64,000 nucleotides of DNA from Cyclobacteriaceae bacterium (GTDB taxonomy: Bacteria > Bacteroidota > Bacteroidia > Cytophagales > Cyclobacteriaceae), in assembly GCA_958296015.1 (NCBI GenBank), contig CATQIH010000014.1:124001-188000 (forward strand). The letters run 5' to 3'. Each line of letters begins with the position of its first letter. The first letter of the stretch is position 1. Shown here piece after piece: positions 17,359-27,099 of this stretch. The notes beneath the pieces are model-generated. The model worked only from the letters and a program-made list of their open reading frames with translations. It ran no database searches and was not told where the DNA came from. Made by a program: the position numbers and the translations under genes.

Positions 17359-18345
17359 TCATTTAGCACTTTTATCATCCCCTACATTTTCCAACACCCA
17401 CGACTTGCCCCAGTTGTCTTTCTCTTCTTCTGTCCAGAGTTCGGGAAAAAAGATGACGCGCTGGAAGCGAGGAGGCAGGTATTTGCGCCAGTTGGTGCCG
17501 CCGGTCGCCTCGCTCACGCCCTTGTCTGTCACCAGGTAACGAACGGCTGCTTTAAAGTGAGCCAGCGGCCAGTGTACGTTGGCCATCTGGTCAAACTGGC
17601 GAAGAGCCTGAATGATAGCGTCACTTTCTTTGCTTACTTCTTTGGTAAACCGCTGCATACGGCGATGCAGGTTTCTGGTTTTGTAGCGTTTGGCCTTTTT
17701 TAGTAAAAATGCATCATATTCCTCCTCAAACTGCATCAGCGTCAGCGTCTTTTTGCCGGTCTGGGCATCACGGGCACCTGCTTTCCAGTAGAGTTTCTCC
17801 AAAAAAGCTTCTATGGGTTCATCCGGAGAGAGCCACAGCACATAGTTGGCGTGTACCAGGTTGATGATGTCGGTAGAGAGCATCTCTATCAAACGATATT
17901 GTACCGACTGAAAGCCACTGGCAGGTATTAGTGCCATGCGGAACTTGGCAAACTGCTCCCGATCCATGCCTTCTGTCATAATCACAAATGAATCAGTCAG
18001 TTGCCTGAAGTACCGGTTGATACGGTTGATCTTGTCCAGAAAGACCTTACTGTCGGTCACCTGGCTGTCAGTTAGCTGATCCAGTTCCCACAGAATCAAC
18101 TTAAAATATAACTCCGTGATCTGGTGGTATGTCACAAAGATCATCTCGTCTTTGAAATCTGTTTTGGGCTTCTGCAAACTTAGCAGCGTATCCAGTTGGA
18201 TGTAATCCCAGTAAGTCAGATAGTCAGCATACAATAGGCTATCTAGGTAGTCTGACAACTTCTGGCCTTTGGCAGCAAATTTATCTGATAGCACTTCTAT
18301 CTTCTTGGCTATTTCCGGAGAAACCAACATTTGATCAATCATCAT
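17359..18345 (-). CDS. kynA: Tryptophan 2,3-dioxygenase family protein
   Basis: A 328-residue haem protein that opens the indole ring of L-tryptophan to N-formylkynurenine, the first step of the kynurenine pathway. The signature FVTYHQITELYFKLILWELDQL contains the distal histidine and helix B. RMALIPASGFQSVQYRLIEML is the substrate-binding PASGFQS-like motif. ANVHWPLAHFKAAVRYLVT near residue 265 supplies the proximal haem histidine region, and the GGTNWRKYLPP motif follows. Length fits the Bacteroidota type. It heads the operon with the Uma2 and Gfo/Idh genes. The rest of the kynurenine pathway is not in this window. Two adjacent ATGs (18345 and 18342) are possible starts. Confidence 0.9.
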   Translation of the reverse strand: MMIDQMLVSPEIAKKIEVLSDKFAAKGQKLSDYLDSLLYADYLTYWDYIQLDTLLSLQKPKTDFKDEMIFVTYHQITELYFKLILWELDQLTDSQVTDSKVFLDKINRINRYFRQLTDSFVIMTEGMDREQFAKFRMALIPASGFQSVQYRLIEMLSTDIINLVHANYVLWLSPDEPIEAFLEKLYWKAGARDAQTGKKTLTLMQFEEEYDAFLLKKAKRYKTRNLHRRMQRFTKEVSKESDAIIQALRQFDQMANVHWPLAHFKAAVRYLVTDKGVSEATGGTNWRKYLPPRFQRVIFFPELWTEEEKDNWGKSWVLENVGDDKSAK

Positions 18346-18611
18346 ATATTATATTTACAGTATATAAAACAACGAGCGTATATCATGGTAAGTTTTACGT
18401 TCAACTGTAACTTCTATCACGTGTCGTTAGCACAAAGACTAATTTCGAGCAAACATATAGTAGAAGAACCCTCATATAAAATTGTTTTTTATTTTATAAA
18501 CAAACATAAGATTGTTACTTTGTCTATACCAGTCAGTTTTGTGAATACAACATACAATCACAGCATTGGCTGATTTTTTAATGTAATTGCTCGTATTTTA
18601 TCAGCTTTTTT

Positions 18612-21332
18612 ATGAAATACTTCCACAGCTTAGCCTTTCCTGTCACCGGCTTTATATTTTCCGGTGTAGGATTACTGGCAGCCAGTGCTGCTTTTTACCT
18701 GCTTTCTTCAAGCATACGGCATCTTTCACCCAAAATTACTGAAAATATAATCAGTATTTGTGGCATACCTACGCCAGATAGCCAGGTAGATGCTTCCCTG
18801 CTGGCACTGGAAGATACATTTGTCTATGCCGATACCGGTCGCATCCGCTGGGGCGTTTCTCCTTATCCGCAGCCTGTCCCCAACTCAGAAGCACAAACAG
18901 CCCTGATAGCTGATAAGTTGTATTCTTTTGGTGGTTTTGACAAAAAGAAACGCTGCTGTACACCTACCGACCGTGCTTATGTCTTTGATCCTGCCAGTGG
19001 CTGGTCAGCCATCAAAAATATGCCTGCCATGAACGGTACACAGCATGGAGGTGTCACCCATGCCGGTTTCACTACTGATGGCACGGATATTTATTTTGCC
19101 GGAGGCTATACCTCCGATGCCAGTGGCTACCGGCAAATATTTGGCACCAATGAAGTGTGGAAATATACCGTTTCAGCAGATGATTATGCCCGTATGCCTG
19201 ATCTGCCCGAGCCGCTTTCTGCCGGAGAAATGGAATACATTGATGGCAAACTCTATTGGGTAGGCGGCACTAACCTGCCTCGCACCAAAGACCTGGGCAC
19301 GTTGTATGTGCTGGACCTGGCTGACACTGCCAGCGGCTGGCAGCCTTTATCATCTATGCCCAACCCACGCAACCACCTGGGTTCTGCCGTGTACAACGGG
19401 AAACTATATGTATTTGGCGGTCAGCATGGACATGATGGTAAGCTGGTCACACAGAATGCTGTACACTGCTATGATCCGGTCATAGATACCTGGACAGAAA
19501 AAGCCTCTATGCCCAAAGCCCTGTCACATATCACCGGAGCCACTTTCACCTATGGCGATCAGATATTTGTGATGGGAGGCGAGCGTGCCAATGGCCCCCA
19601 ATACTATGTCAGCGATGTCGTGGCTTACAACCCGCTCACCGATAACTGGACGCTCTATCCTGGTATGCCTGCCAAGCGCACGTCGGGCGTAGCCAACATC
19701 ATCGACGGCAAAATATACTATTCCACTGGCTATGGAAATACCACCACCTTTGCAGGCGACATGCTCGAGATTGCCGTACCCGGCCAGCCTACACCTACAG
19801 ACAGTACAGCGATATGCACACCAGATGCCGGTATCTGGCTGGAAGCCGAATGTGCCGACACTGTGGGAACACTTTGGAAACAGCAGACAGACCTGCAAGC
19901 ATCTGCCGGAAGCTACCTGGCCGTGCCGCTAGGTACCAACAACCTGGAACGAGCCAGTGAAGCGCGAGAAGCCGTACTGACCTATCAGTTTGGCGTCGAC
20001 ACCAGTGCGGAACATACCATTTATGGAAGAGTATTAGCCTCTGAAGGAAACCAAAACTCGTTCTGGATCAAAATAGATGATAACGACTGGAAAGAATGGC
20101 TGGTGACTGTTGCAGATACTTTGCAATGGGCAAAAGCGGGCATGTATGCCTTAGATTCCGGCAGCCATCGCCTGCTGATCAGCTACCGGGAAGGGGGCAC
20201 CGGGCTGGATCAACTGCTGATCACTACCGGTACCTGCCAGCCAATAGGGAAAGGTTCTGATACGACTGCTGTTTGTGTAGTGGAGGATAACCAGCCCCCT
20301 ATTGCCCGTGCCGGTGCAGACACTACTGTTTTTACGGAAACAGATAGTGCACTTGTTGTACTAGATGGCGGTGCATCTTCGGATGCTGACGGCGAAATTG
20401 AAAACTATACATGGACGATAGCCAACGATACGATTGCCGAAGGAAAGCAGCCGCAGATCAGTTTGCCGGTAGGCATACACAAAGTCATGCTACAGGTAGC
20501 AGATAATCGGGGGCTGACAGATACCAGCAGTGTGACGGTTGCTATAGAAAAAACACCACTACTAGACATTGTATATGCCAAATGGCTGGAAGCTGAATGT
20601 GCCGATACGGTAGGCAGCCATTGGGTAGTGACTCCGGATGCCGATGCTTCCAACAACAGCTACCTTTCTTTTGAAAGCAGCCAACGCTACGATCAGGATG
20701 CTACGGATTTCAGCACGGCTGATATAACCACCTATCATTTCAGCGTAGATCAGCAGGGTGCTTACTATCTCTTTGGCCGCGCCAAAAGCACCAATAATAA
20801 AAACAGCCAGTTGTGGGTGCAGCTCGACGGGGGCGTATGGATGCTGTGGGATATGCGCACGCTGACCACAGATTTTAGCTGGCAGGGACTATCAGGCGAT
20901 TCTATCGTACTTGATAGTAATAGCAACTACACACTCAAAATAGCAGCGCAAGGCACGCTTGATTTGGACAAGCTGTATATTTCTTCAAAAAACAGGATAG
21001 ATAGCGCAGCCGACATTGTCGTTGGCTGTGAAAACCGCCCCATCACCGTAGTGGTCGGTCTGGATGATGAGCCAACCCCGCAGCAGGATATAACCGTTTA
21101 TCCGAATCCGGGCCGGGGCATTTTTACCATTGAACTACCCGATGATGTCGTATCCTTCAAAGAACAGATGACGGTTTATTCAGCAGATGGAAAAATGATC
21201 AGACAACTGCCCCTGGTGGTAAATGCTACCGATCGGGCCACCCTGGATTTGTCTGGTGTAGCTGCGGGAGTTTATTTGCTACAATTACGGATAGGCGATG
21301 ATCTTTGGGTAAGAAGGATTGAAAAGTTGTAA
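18612..21332 (+). CDS. Secreted Kelch/PKD multidomain protein with T9SS sorting domain
   Basis: A 906-residue exported protein. A hydrophobic N-terminus (PVTGFIFSGVGLLAASAAFYLL) acts as signal. Residues ~75-390 are Kelch repeats with the GG..W pattern (for example LYVFGGQHGHDG, IFVMGGERANG), predicted to form a beta-propeller. Two copies of a carbohydrate-binding-like module begin WLEAECADTVG at about residues 408 and 659. A PKD domain lies between them (RAGADTTVFTETDSALVVLDGG). The last ~80 residues (ITVYPNPGRGIFTIELP to GVYLLQLRIGDDLWVRRIEKL) are a type A T9SS C-terminal sorting domain. The protein is therefore expected on the cell surface or released. It is a single-gene unit, divergent from the dioxygenase operon. 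Confidence 0.88.
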   Translation: MKYFHSLAFPVTGFIFSGVGLLAASAAFYLLSSSIRHLSPKITENIISICGIPTPDSQVDASLLALEDTFVYADTGRIRWGVSPYPQPVPNSEAQTALIADKLYSFGGFDKKKRCCTPTDRAYVFDPASGWSAIKNMPAMNGTQHGGVTHAGFTTDGTDIYFAGGYTSDASGYRQIFGTNEVWKYTVSADDYARMPDLPEPLSAGEMEYIDGKLYWVGGTNLPRTKDLGTLYVLDLADTASGWQPLSSMPNPRNHLGSAVYNGKLYVFGGQHGHDGKLVTQNAVHCYDPVIDTWTEKASMPKALSHITGATFTYGDQIFVMGGERANGPQYYVSDVVAYNPLTDNWTLYPGMPAKRTSGVANIIDGKIYYSTGYGNTTTFAGDMLEIAVPGQPTPTDSTAICTPDAGIWLEAECADTVGTLWKQQTDLQASAGSYLAVPLGTNNLERASEAREAVLTYQFGVDTSAEHTIYGRVLASEGNQNSFWIKIDDNDWKEWLVTVADTLQWAKAGMYALDSGSHRLLISYREGGTGLDQLLITTGTCQPIGKGSDTTAVCVVEDNQPPIARAGADTTVFTETDSALVVLDGGASSDADGEIENYTWTIANDTIAEGKQPQISLPVGIHKVMLQVADNRGLTDTSSVTVAIEKTPLLDIVYAKWLEAECADTVGSHWVVTPDADASNNSYLSFESSQRYDQDATDFSTADITTYHFSVDQQGAYYLFGRAKSTNNKNSQLWVQLDGGVWMLWDMRTLTTDFSWQGLSGDSIVLDSNSNYTLKIAAQGTLDLDKLYISSKNRIDSAADIVVGCENRPITVVVGLDDEPTPQQDITVYPNPGRGIFTIELPDDVVSFKEQMTVYSADGKMIRQLPLVVNATDRATLDLSGVAAGVYLLQLRIGDDLWVRRIEKL

Positions 21333-21462
21333 TGGCATGTTTAAAAAAAAGATGGAGACCATTACTGCCAGAAAATATGCCCTTATGGAAAAATTACGCA
21401 CCTGAATGAAGAAGAACCTACTAAAATGGAAATCTCTTTCATGAAGTCCTTTGAAGAAGCTA

Positions 21463-22272
21463 TCAGTAAAGCTCCTTATCTTCCAATGGCACATCCGAAT
21501 GCATAAGCTGTTGAAAATCAAACAGGTTCGTATCCAGCAAGTGCGAAGGTGAGACGTTTTGCAGGGCGTTCATCATCACTTCCGTTCGGTCGGGGTATGT
21601 CTGTTCCCAGGTTTTGATCATTTGCTTGATCATGCCGCGCTGCATGTTGGGCTGGGAGCCGCAGAGCGTGCAGGGGATGATTGGAAACTGCTGGTGGCTG
21701 GCATAAGTAGCAATGTCCTTTTCGCGGCAAAAGGCTAATGGACGGATGATGACGTGCTCTCCATTGTCTGTGCGGTACTTGGCAGGCATAGCTTCCAGTT
21801 TGCCACTAAAAAATAGGTTCAAAAAGAATGTCTCCAGAATATCCTCACGGTGATGGCCCAGCGCAATTTTGGTAGCACCTAGTTCGGCGGCGGCTGTATA
21901 CAGGTTGCCTCTGCGCAGGCGTGAGCATAGGCTGCAATACGTTTTTCCCTCCGGTACTTTTGCCTTCACCACACTGTAGGTATCTTTTTCAATGATTTTA
22001 AACGGCACACCGCGTTCTTTCAGATAAGTAGGTAATACTTCTTCCGGAAATCCGGGCTGTTTCTGGTCCAAATTGATGGCAATGATCTCAAACTCGTGTT
22101 GTCTCACCATTTGCACATGTAGTAGTATCTCAAGCAGCGTATAACTGTCTTTACCACCCGAAAGACAAACCATCACCTTATCTCCTTTACCAATCATCTC
22201 ATATTGATCAAGTGCCTGCCACACTGATTTTCTCAAACGTTTGGTGATCTTTTCTATCGCTGTATTGTGCAT
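21463..22272 (-). CDS. ttcA: tRNA 2-thiocytidine biosynthesis protein TtcA
   Basis: A 269-residue ATP pyrophosphatase of the TtcA group, which thiolates cytidine 32 in some tRNAs. It has the PP-loop [16 protein letters not shown], the paired cysteines in [14 protein letters not shown] that hold an iron-sulfur cluster, [18 protein letters not shown], and the later cysteine PCTLCGSQ. All motifs are intact. The neighbour downstream is the Kelch gene, convergent with a 130-base gap. A near-perfect -7 promoter box lies 26 bases upstream of the ATG. Confidence 0.93.
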   Translation of the reverse strand: MHNTAIEKITKRLRKSVWQALDQYEMIGKGDKVMVCLSGGKDSYTLLEILLHVQMVRQHEFEIIAINLDQKQPGFPEEVLPTYLKERGVPFKIIEKDTYSVVKAKVPEGKTYCSLCSRLRRGNLYTAAAELGATKIALGHHREDILETFFLNLFFSGKLEAMPAKYRTDNGEHVIIRPLAFCREKDIATYASHQQFPIIPCTLCGSQPNMQRGMIKQMIKTWEQTYPDRTEVMMNALQNVSPSHLLDTNLFDFQQLMHSDVPLEDKELY

Positions 22273-22297
22273 AAGCCGGAGACATAATGTTGCGCCT

Positions 22298-22305
22298 CAA
22301 AGTTA
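22298..22305 (-). promoter_or_regulatory. Bacteroidota -7 promoter box of ttcA
   Basis: On the minus strand the sequence is TAACTTTG, a full match to TAnnTTTG, 26 bases upstream of the ttcA ATG. No clear TTG -33 element is at the expected spacing. Confidence 0.5.
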
Positions 22306-22590
22306 AAGATTTTGTCATTCTTATTTTGTAACGCTGTGTAGCTTTCTGCTAAAATTCTTACAACTAAAACTACCTGAAAGCCATTGGTCACCATAAGAGA
22401 GAGAAGGTAAAAGCAGTTATTAAATTGTACTTTATAAGCATTATTTATAATTTTACAGCTTAAATAATCATCTAAGTAGATAATCAATTTTTTTCAGTCA
22501 TGCCTGGTATGGTATGTGAAACTTGAGGCGTAAGATATTTTAAAGAATGTTATATACTTTTCCTATATTTTAGTGATAACCCCATCATTC
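22306..22590. other. Spacer between ttcA and the efflux operon
   Basis: An AT-rich spacer of about 285 bases between divergent units. A partial match to the -7 box lies near 22551 (TATACTTTT). Nothing else is recognisable. Confidence 0.4.
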
Positions 22591-23733
22591 ATGAAAATAA
22601 ATCCCGGATTACTTTGTGCGAAATTGTCATGTATGGCTATGCTTTTAGCAGGCTGCCACGAATATGGACAAAAGGTAGATGAAGCAGTAGAAATGCAGAC
22701 CTTGCCCGTCACTGAAATTACCATGAAGGATACAACGCTGCATCACAACTACGTGGCAGACGTGGAAGCTGTACGCAATGTAGAACTACGGGCACGGGTG
22801 CAGGGATTTCTGGAGAAGATGTATGTAGACGAAGGACAGGAGGTAAAAAAAGGTCAGCTGCTCTTCCGCATCAACGATGAAGAATACAGAGCAGAAATGG
22901 CAAAAGCAAAGGCCAATCTTTCCAGTGCCATTGCCGAAGCAAAAGCAGTACAACTGGAAGTGGGCAGGGTGAAGATGCTGGTAGATAAAAAGGTCATTTC
23001 TGATACAGAATTGGAGGTGGTGAAAGCCAGACTTAATGCGGTGAATGCTAAAATAGAGGAAGCCAAATGGGCAGAATCCAATGCGGCAGTGCGCCTTTCC
23101 TACACCAGTATCCGCTCTCCTTTTGATGGCACCATCGACCGTATCCCGCTAAAAGCCGGAAGCCTGATAGACCACGGCACGCTGCTTACTATGGTGTCGG
23201 ATGTAAAAGAAGTATACACCTATTTCAATGTATCGGAAAGCGAATACTTGGAGTATGTGAAATCCAGAATGCCGTAAACAACGATGATAAGGTATCGATG
23301 GTACTGGCCGATGGCAGCAATTACCCGTATGCAGGAAAGATTGAGACTGTAGAAGGCGAATTTCAGAGTAGCACCGGTTCCATTGCTTTCCGTGCCCGCT
23401 TTCCCAATCCCGACAAGCTGCTGAAGCATGGAGCCAGTGGCACGATCACGCTTTCCAATACCGTGCGCGATGCTGTGATGGTGCCGCAGAAAGCAGTTTT
23501 TGAGATTCAAAACAAAAACTATGTGCTTGTGGTAGGAGACAACAATCAGGTGAAGATGACCAGTTTTACGCCAGGCGCAACGTTTTTCTTACTACTACAT
23601 CGTAGAGTCAGGTCTCAAGCCAGGCAGCCGTATAGTATATGAAGGCATACAAAATATCCGCGACAGTATGATCATCCAGCCAAAAACCATTTCTACAGAT
23701 AGCCTGGTGGCTATACAATTGAAAAATTTGTAA
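22591..23733 (+). pseudogene. RND efflux periplasmic adaptor lipoprotein, two frameshifts
   Basis: This AcrA/MexA-type membrane fusion protein would join an inner-membrane RND pump to an outer-membrane channel. It starts at MKINPGLL with a lipobox LLAGC, then a lipoyl half (ARVQGFLEKMYVDEGQEVKKGQ), a helical hairpin, and SPFDGTIDRIPLKAGSLI. The first frame stops at 23277 after VKSRMP. The sequence continues in another frame (QNAVNNDDKVSMVLADGSNYPYAG) to about 23575, where a second shift returns to the original frame (YYYIVESGLKPGSRIVYEGI) ending at 23733. The two shifts cancel in length, but the first frame meets a stop in between. This is the first gene of a three-gene operon in which all genes are damaged. 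Confidence 0.85.
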
Positions 23734-23762
23734 TCTACAATTTCCTAATTGAAAGCTAAACC

Positions 23763-25579
23763 ATGTTCGATATTTTTATCAAAAGGCCGGTACTGTCTCT
23801 GGTCGTCTCAATGATTACTACCCTTTTAGGATTGCTGGCACTTTACACCTTGCCCGTTTCGCAGTTTCCGGATATTGTGCCACCGTCTGTCACGGTCACC
23901 GCCAAGTACACAGGAGCCAATGCCGAGGTTTGCGCCAAAGCGGTTTCTACGCCTTTGGAACGAGCCATCAACGGCGTGCCAGGCATGACCTACATATCGT
24001 CGGTTTCCAGCAATAGCGGGCTAACACTCATCCAGGTATTCTTTGAAGTAGGCACTGACCCGGACCTGGCGGCTGTCAACGTACAGAACCGGGTGACCAC
24101 CATCATTGACGAACTGCCCGAAGAGGTGATCAAGGCGGGTGTTACTACCGAAAGGGAAGTCAACAGCATGTTGCTGTACCTCAACATCATGAGTGAAGAC
24201 TCTACGTTGGGTGAAAAATTTATCTACAATTTTGCCGACATCAACGTATTGCAGGAACTCAAGCGGATTGAGGGGGTAGGCTTTGCCAAGATCATGGGTT
24301 CCCGTGAATATTCTATGCGGGTGTGGCTCAAACCAGACCGCATGTCGGCCTACCAGGTATCTACCGACGAGGTGATTGAGGCAATACAAAATCAGAATGT
24401 AGAAGCCGCCCCCGGCAAATCGGGAGAAAGCTTGGACCGGGATGCACAGGTGCTTCAGTATGTATTGCGGTATACCGGTAAGTTTAGCGAACCCAGAGAA
24501 TATGAGAACATCGTCGTTCGCGCCAACCAGGATGGCTCATTCCTAAAGCTGAAAGATATTGCAGAGGTTGAGTTTGGTTCTATGAATTATGGGATGATCT
24601 ACAAGACAGATGGCCGCCAAGAAAGGTATCACCATCAGCAAAGCCATGAACACGTTGCAGACGCTGATAGGAAGCACCTATGCCTCCAACTTTATCCGTT
24701 TCGGTCAAATGTATAAGGTGATGCTACAGGCATCGCCCAACTTTAGAACAAAGCCGGAAGATGTGCTCAACCTGCATGTGAAGAACGACAGAGGCGAGAT
24801 GGTACCTTTCTCTGCTTTCGTCAGGCTGGAACGGGTATACGGACCGGAACAACTTACCCGCTACAACATGTACACGTCTGCCATGATCAACGGGGAGGTG
24901 ACACCGGGTTTCAGTAGCGGCGATGCCATTCAGGCGATTGAAAAGGTGGCTGCGGAAGAACTGCCCAGAGGATATACATTTGAATGGTCGGGCATGACGC
25001 GTGAAGAGGTACTGTCGGGCAACCAGGCTATTTATATATTCATTGTGGTACTCATTTTTGTGTACCTGCTGCTGGCAGCGCAGTACGAAAGCTTTCTGCT
25101 GCCCCTGCCCATCATCCTGTCGCTGCCCACGGGTATCTTTGGCACTTTCATCAGCTTGAAACTGCTGGGACTTCAGAACAATATCTACGCGCAGGTAGCC
25201 CTGGTGATGCTGATCGGGCTTCTAGGAAAAAATGCTATCCTCATTGTGGAGTTTGTTATTCAGAAGCAGAAAGAAGGTTTGTCAGCACTCAAAGCAGCCA
25301 TAGAAGGTACCGTATCACGGTTGCGACCGATTCTGATGACTTCCTTTGCCTTTATTGCAGGGCTTAATTCCGTTGTGCATTGCCAATGATGCAGGCGCGA
25401 TGGGTAACCGCTCTATCGGAACTGCCGCCGCCGGTGGTATGCTGATCGGTACATTATTCGGACTGGTCCTCATTCCGGGCTTGTATGTGTTGTTTGCCAA
25501 GAAAACAAAAACGGATACCGTACCAGAAGTACCCGGTCAAGCACATCGTCAGGAAGCAGCCAATCAATTGTCTATTTAA
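23763..25579 (+). pseudogene. RND efflux pump (AcrB/HAE1 type), internal deletion and frameshifts
   Basis: The N-terminal part (MFDIFIKRPVLSLVVSMITT, with SVTVTAKYTGANAEVC and VNVQNRVTTIIDELP) matches AcrB residues 1 to ~285 and reaches IYKTDGR at 24614. The next bases encode AAKKGITISKAMNTLQTLIG in another frame, which aligns near AcrB residue 728. About 440 codons are missing, including most of the first membrane bundle and the PN2/PC1 regions. The remainder runs well (EMVPFSAFVRLERVYG, GLLGKNAILIVEFVI) until another one-base shift near 25367 and finishes as LIPLCIANDAGAMGNRSIG to NQLSI at 25579. Intact pumps are about 1040 residues, and this gene could encode only about 600. It cannot work as a pump. 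Confidence 0.9.
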
Positions 25580-25593
25580 AGAAATCCAGACCC

Positions 25594-27040
25594 ATGCTAT
25601 TTAGATCATCTATCTATCAACTGTTACTTTTTTTATCATTTGTATCAATCATAAGCAACTGCAAAGTAGCCGCGCCCTTTCAGGCACCGGAAACTACACC
25701 ATTGCCGTCTACCTTTACGGGTAGTACCGATACCACAAATATCGGCGACATTACCTGGGATACGTTTTTTGAGGATCAGTATTTACGTAAGATGATTGAT
25801 ACTGCGCTAAGCAGTAACCTGGATATGCTAATCGCTATGCAGCGCATGGAACAGGTAAGGTCGCAAGTGCTGCGTACAAATGGAGCCATGTTACCTTCTA
25901 TCGATGCTGTCGGAAGTGCTGGTGTGGAGTGGTACGGAAAATACACGTTGAACGGAGTAGGTAACTACGATACCAACTTTTCGGAGAACCTTGACGGAAA
26001 TCAGAGAATACCCAATCCGACGCCAGACTTGTTTTTAGGCGTAAGAAGTTCGTGGGAGGTAGACCTATGGGGAAAACTTAAAAATAATAAGCGAGCAGCT
26101 TACCTACGCTTTTTGTCTTCCGAACGAGGAAAATATCTGGTGCAGACTGCTATTGTGTCGCAGGTAGCTACCTTATATTATCAGCTAATCGCTTTGGATA
26201 GCGAACTTGAGATCATCGAGAAGAATATCTCTTTTCAGGAAATAGCCCTGGAAATGATCAGGATACAGAAGATCGGCGGACGTGCAACAGAGCTGGCGGT
26301 ACAACAGTTTACCGCGCAGTTGCTGAAGACCAAAAGCCTGGAAGTACAGAAACAGCAGGACATTATTGAAGCAGAAAACCAGATGAGCGTGCTGCTAGGC
26401 CAGTTTTATCAACCTATTGTACGGGATTCGGCACTGCATATGCATCATGTACCTGAAAAAATACAGGCTGGCATTCCTGCCGACATGCTGCTTCGCCGCC
26501 CCGACATACAACAGGCAGAACTCGATCTGGCTGCTACAAAAGCTGATATGGATGCTGCCAGAGCTGCCTTTTTGCCTTCGCTCATCCTGACTCCTTGATG
26601 TAGGATACAATGCATTTAAGGCTTCGCTGCTTTTCAAAACACCCGAATCTTTGGCCTTAGGCATTTTCGGAGGGCTTACGGCATCTATACTAAATAGAAA
26701 TAGCATCAAGGCCAATTACAACAAAAGCGAAGCGCAACGTGTGGAGGCCGTTTATGCTTACCAAAAAGCGGTATTGCAGGGTTTTCAGGAAGTTGTATCC
26801 AACCTAAAACGTATTGAAAACACCAGAATTATTCAGGAGATCAACGAACGGGAAGTGGAAGTGCTTACCAATGCCGTCACTACTTCCAACGACCTTTTCA
26901 TGTCTGGTTACGCTTCTTACCTGGAAGTAATCACGGCGCAGAAAAGTGTACTGGAGGCAGAATTTAGTCTGGTCAGTACCCGCAAAGAGATATTCTTGTC
27001 TGTGGTAGATTTGTACAGAGCTTTGGGCGGCGGGGTATAA
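25594..27040 (+). pseudogene. TolC/OprM-type outer-membrane efflux lipoprotein, frameshifted
   Basis: This is the third gene of the RND operon, 14 bases after the pump. It begins with a lipoprotein signal (LLLFLSFVSIISNC), then the family pattern WDTFFEDQYLRKMIDTALSSN, SSWEVDLWGKLKNNKRAA and LLRRPDIQQAELDLAATKAD. The first frame stops at 26598 after LPSLILTP. The adjacent frame continues LDVGYNAFKASLLFKTPESL and ends YRALGGGV at 27040. One extra base at about 26596 (or two lost bases) explains the break. With the break repaired it would be about 480 residues, the normal size. Confidence 0.85.
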
Positions 27041-27041
27041 T

Positions 27042-27088
27042 AAACACCCAACATTCAATGTAGAACTTGAATATTGAGTGTTTTTATA
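27042..27088. terminator. Bidirectional terminator
   Basis: A 17-base stem (27042-27058 with 27067-27083, two G-U pairs on the plus strand) with an 8-base loop and a following T-run. It lies between the convergent efflux operon and the MG2/TonB-plug gene. Confidence 0.75.
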
Positions 27089-27099
27089 ATGCCTCGTAT

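Noticed and set aside
15785-18345. A kynurenine or NAD biosynthesis operon around tryptophan dioxygenase
   Set aside because: The two downstream genes are a Uma2 nuclease and a Gfo/Idh oxidoreductase with no known link, and no other kynurenine gene is present.
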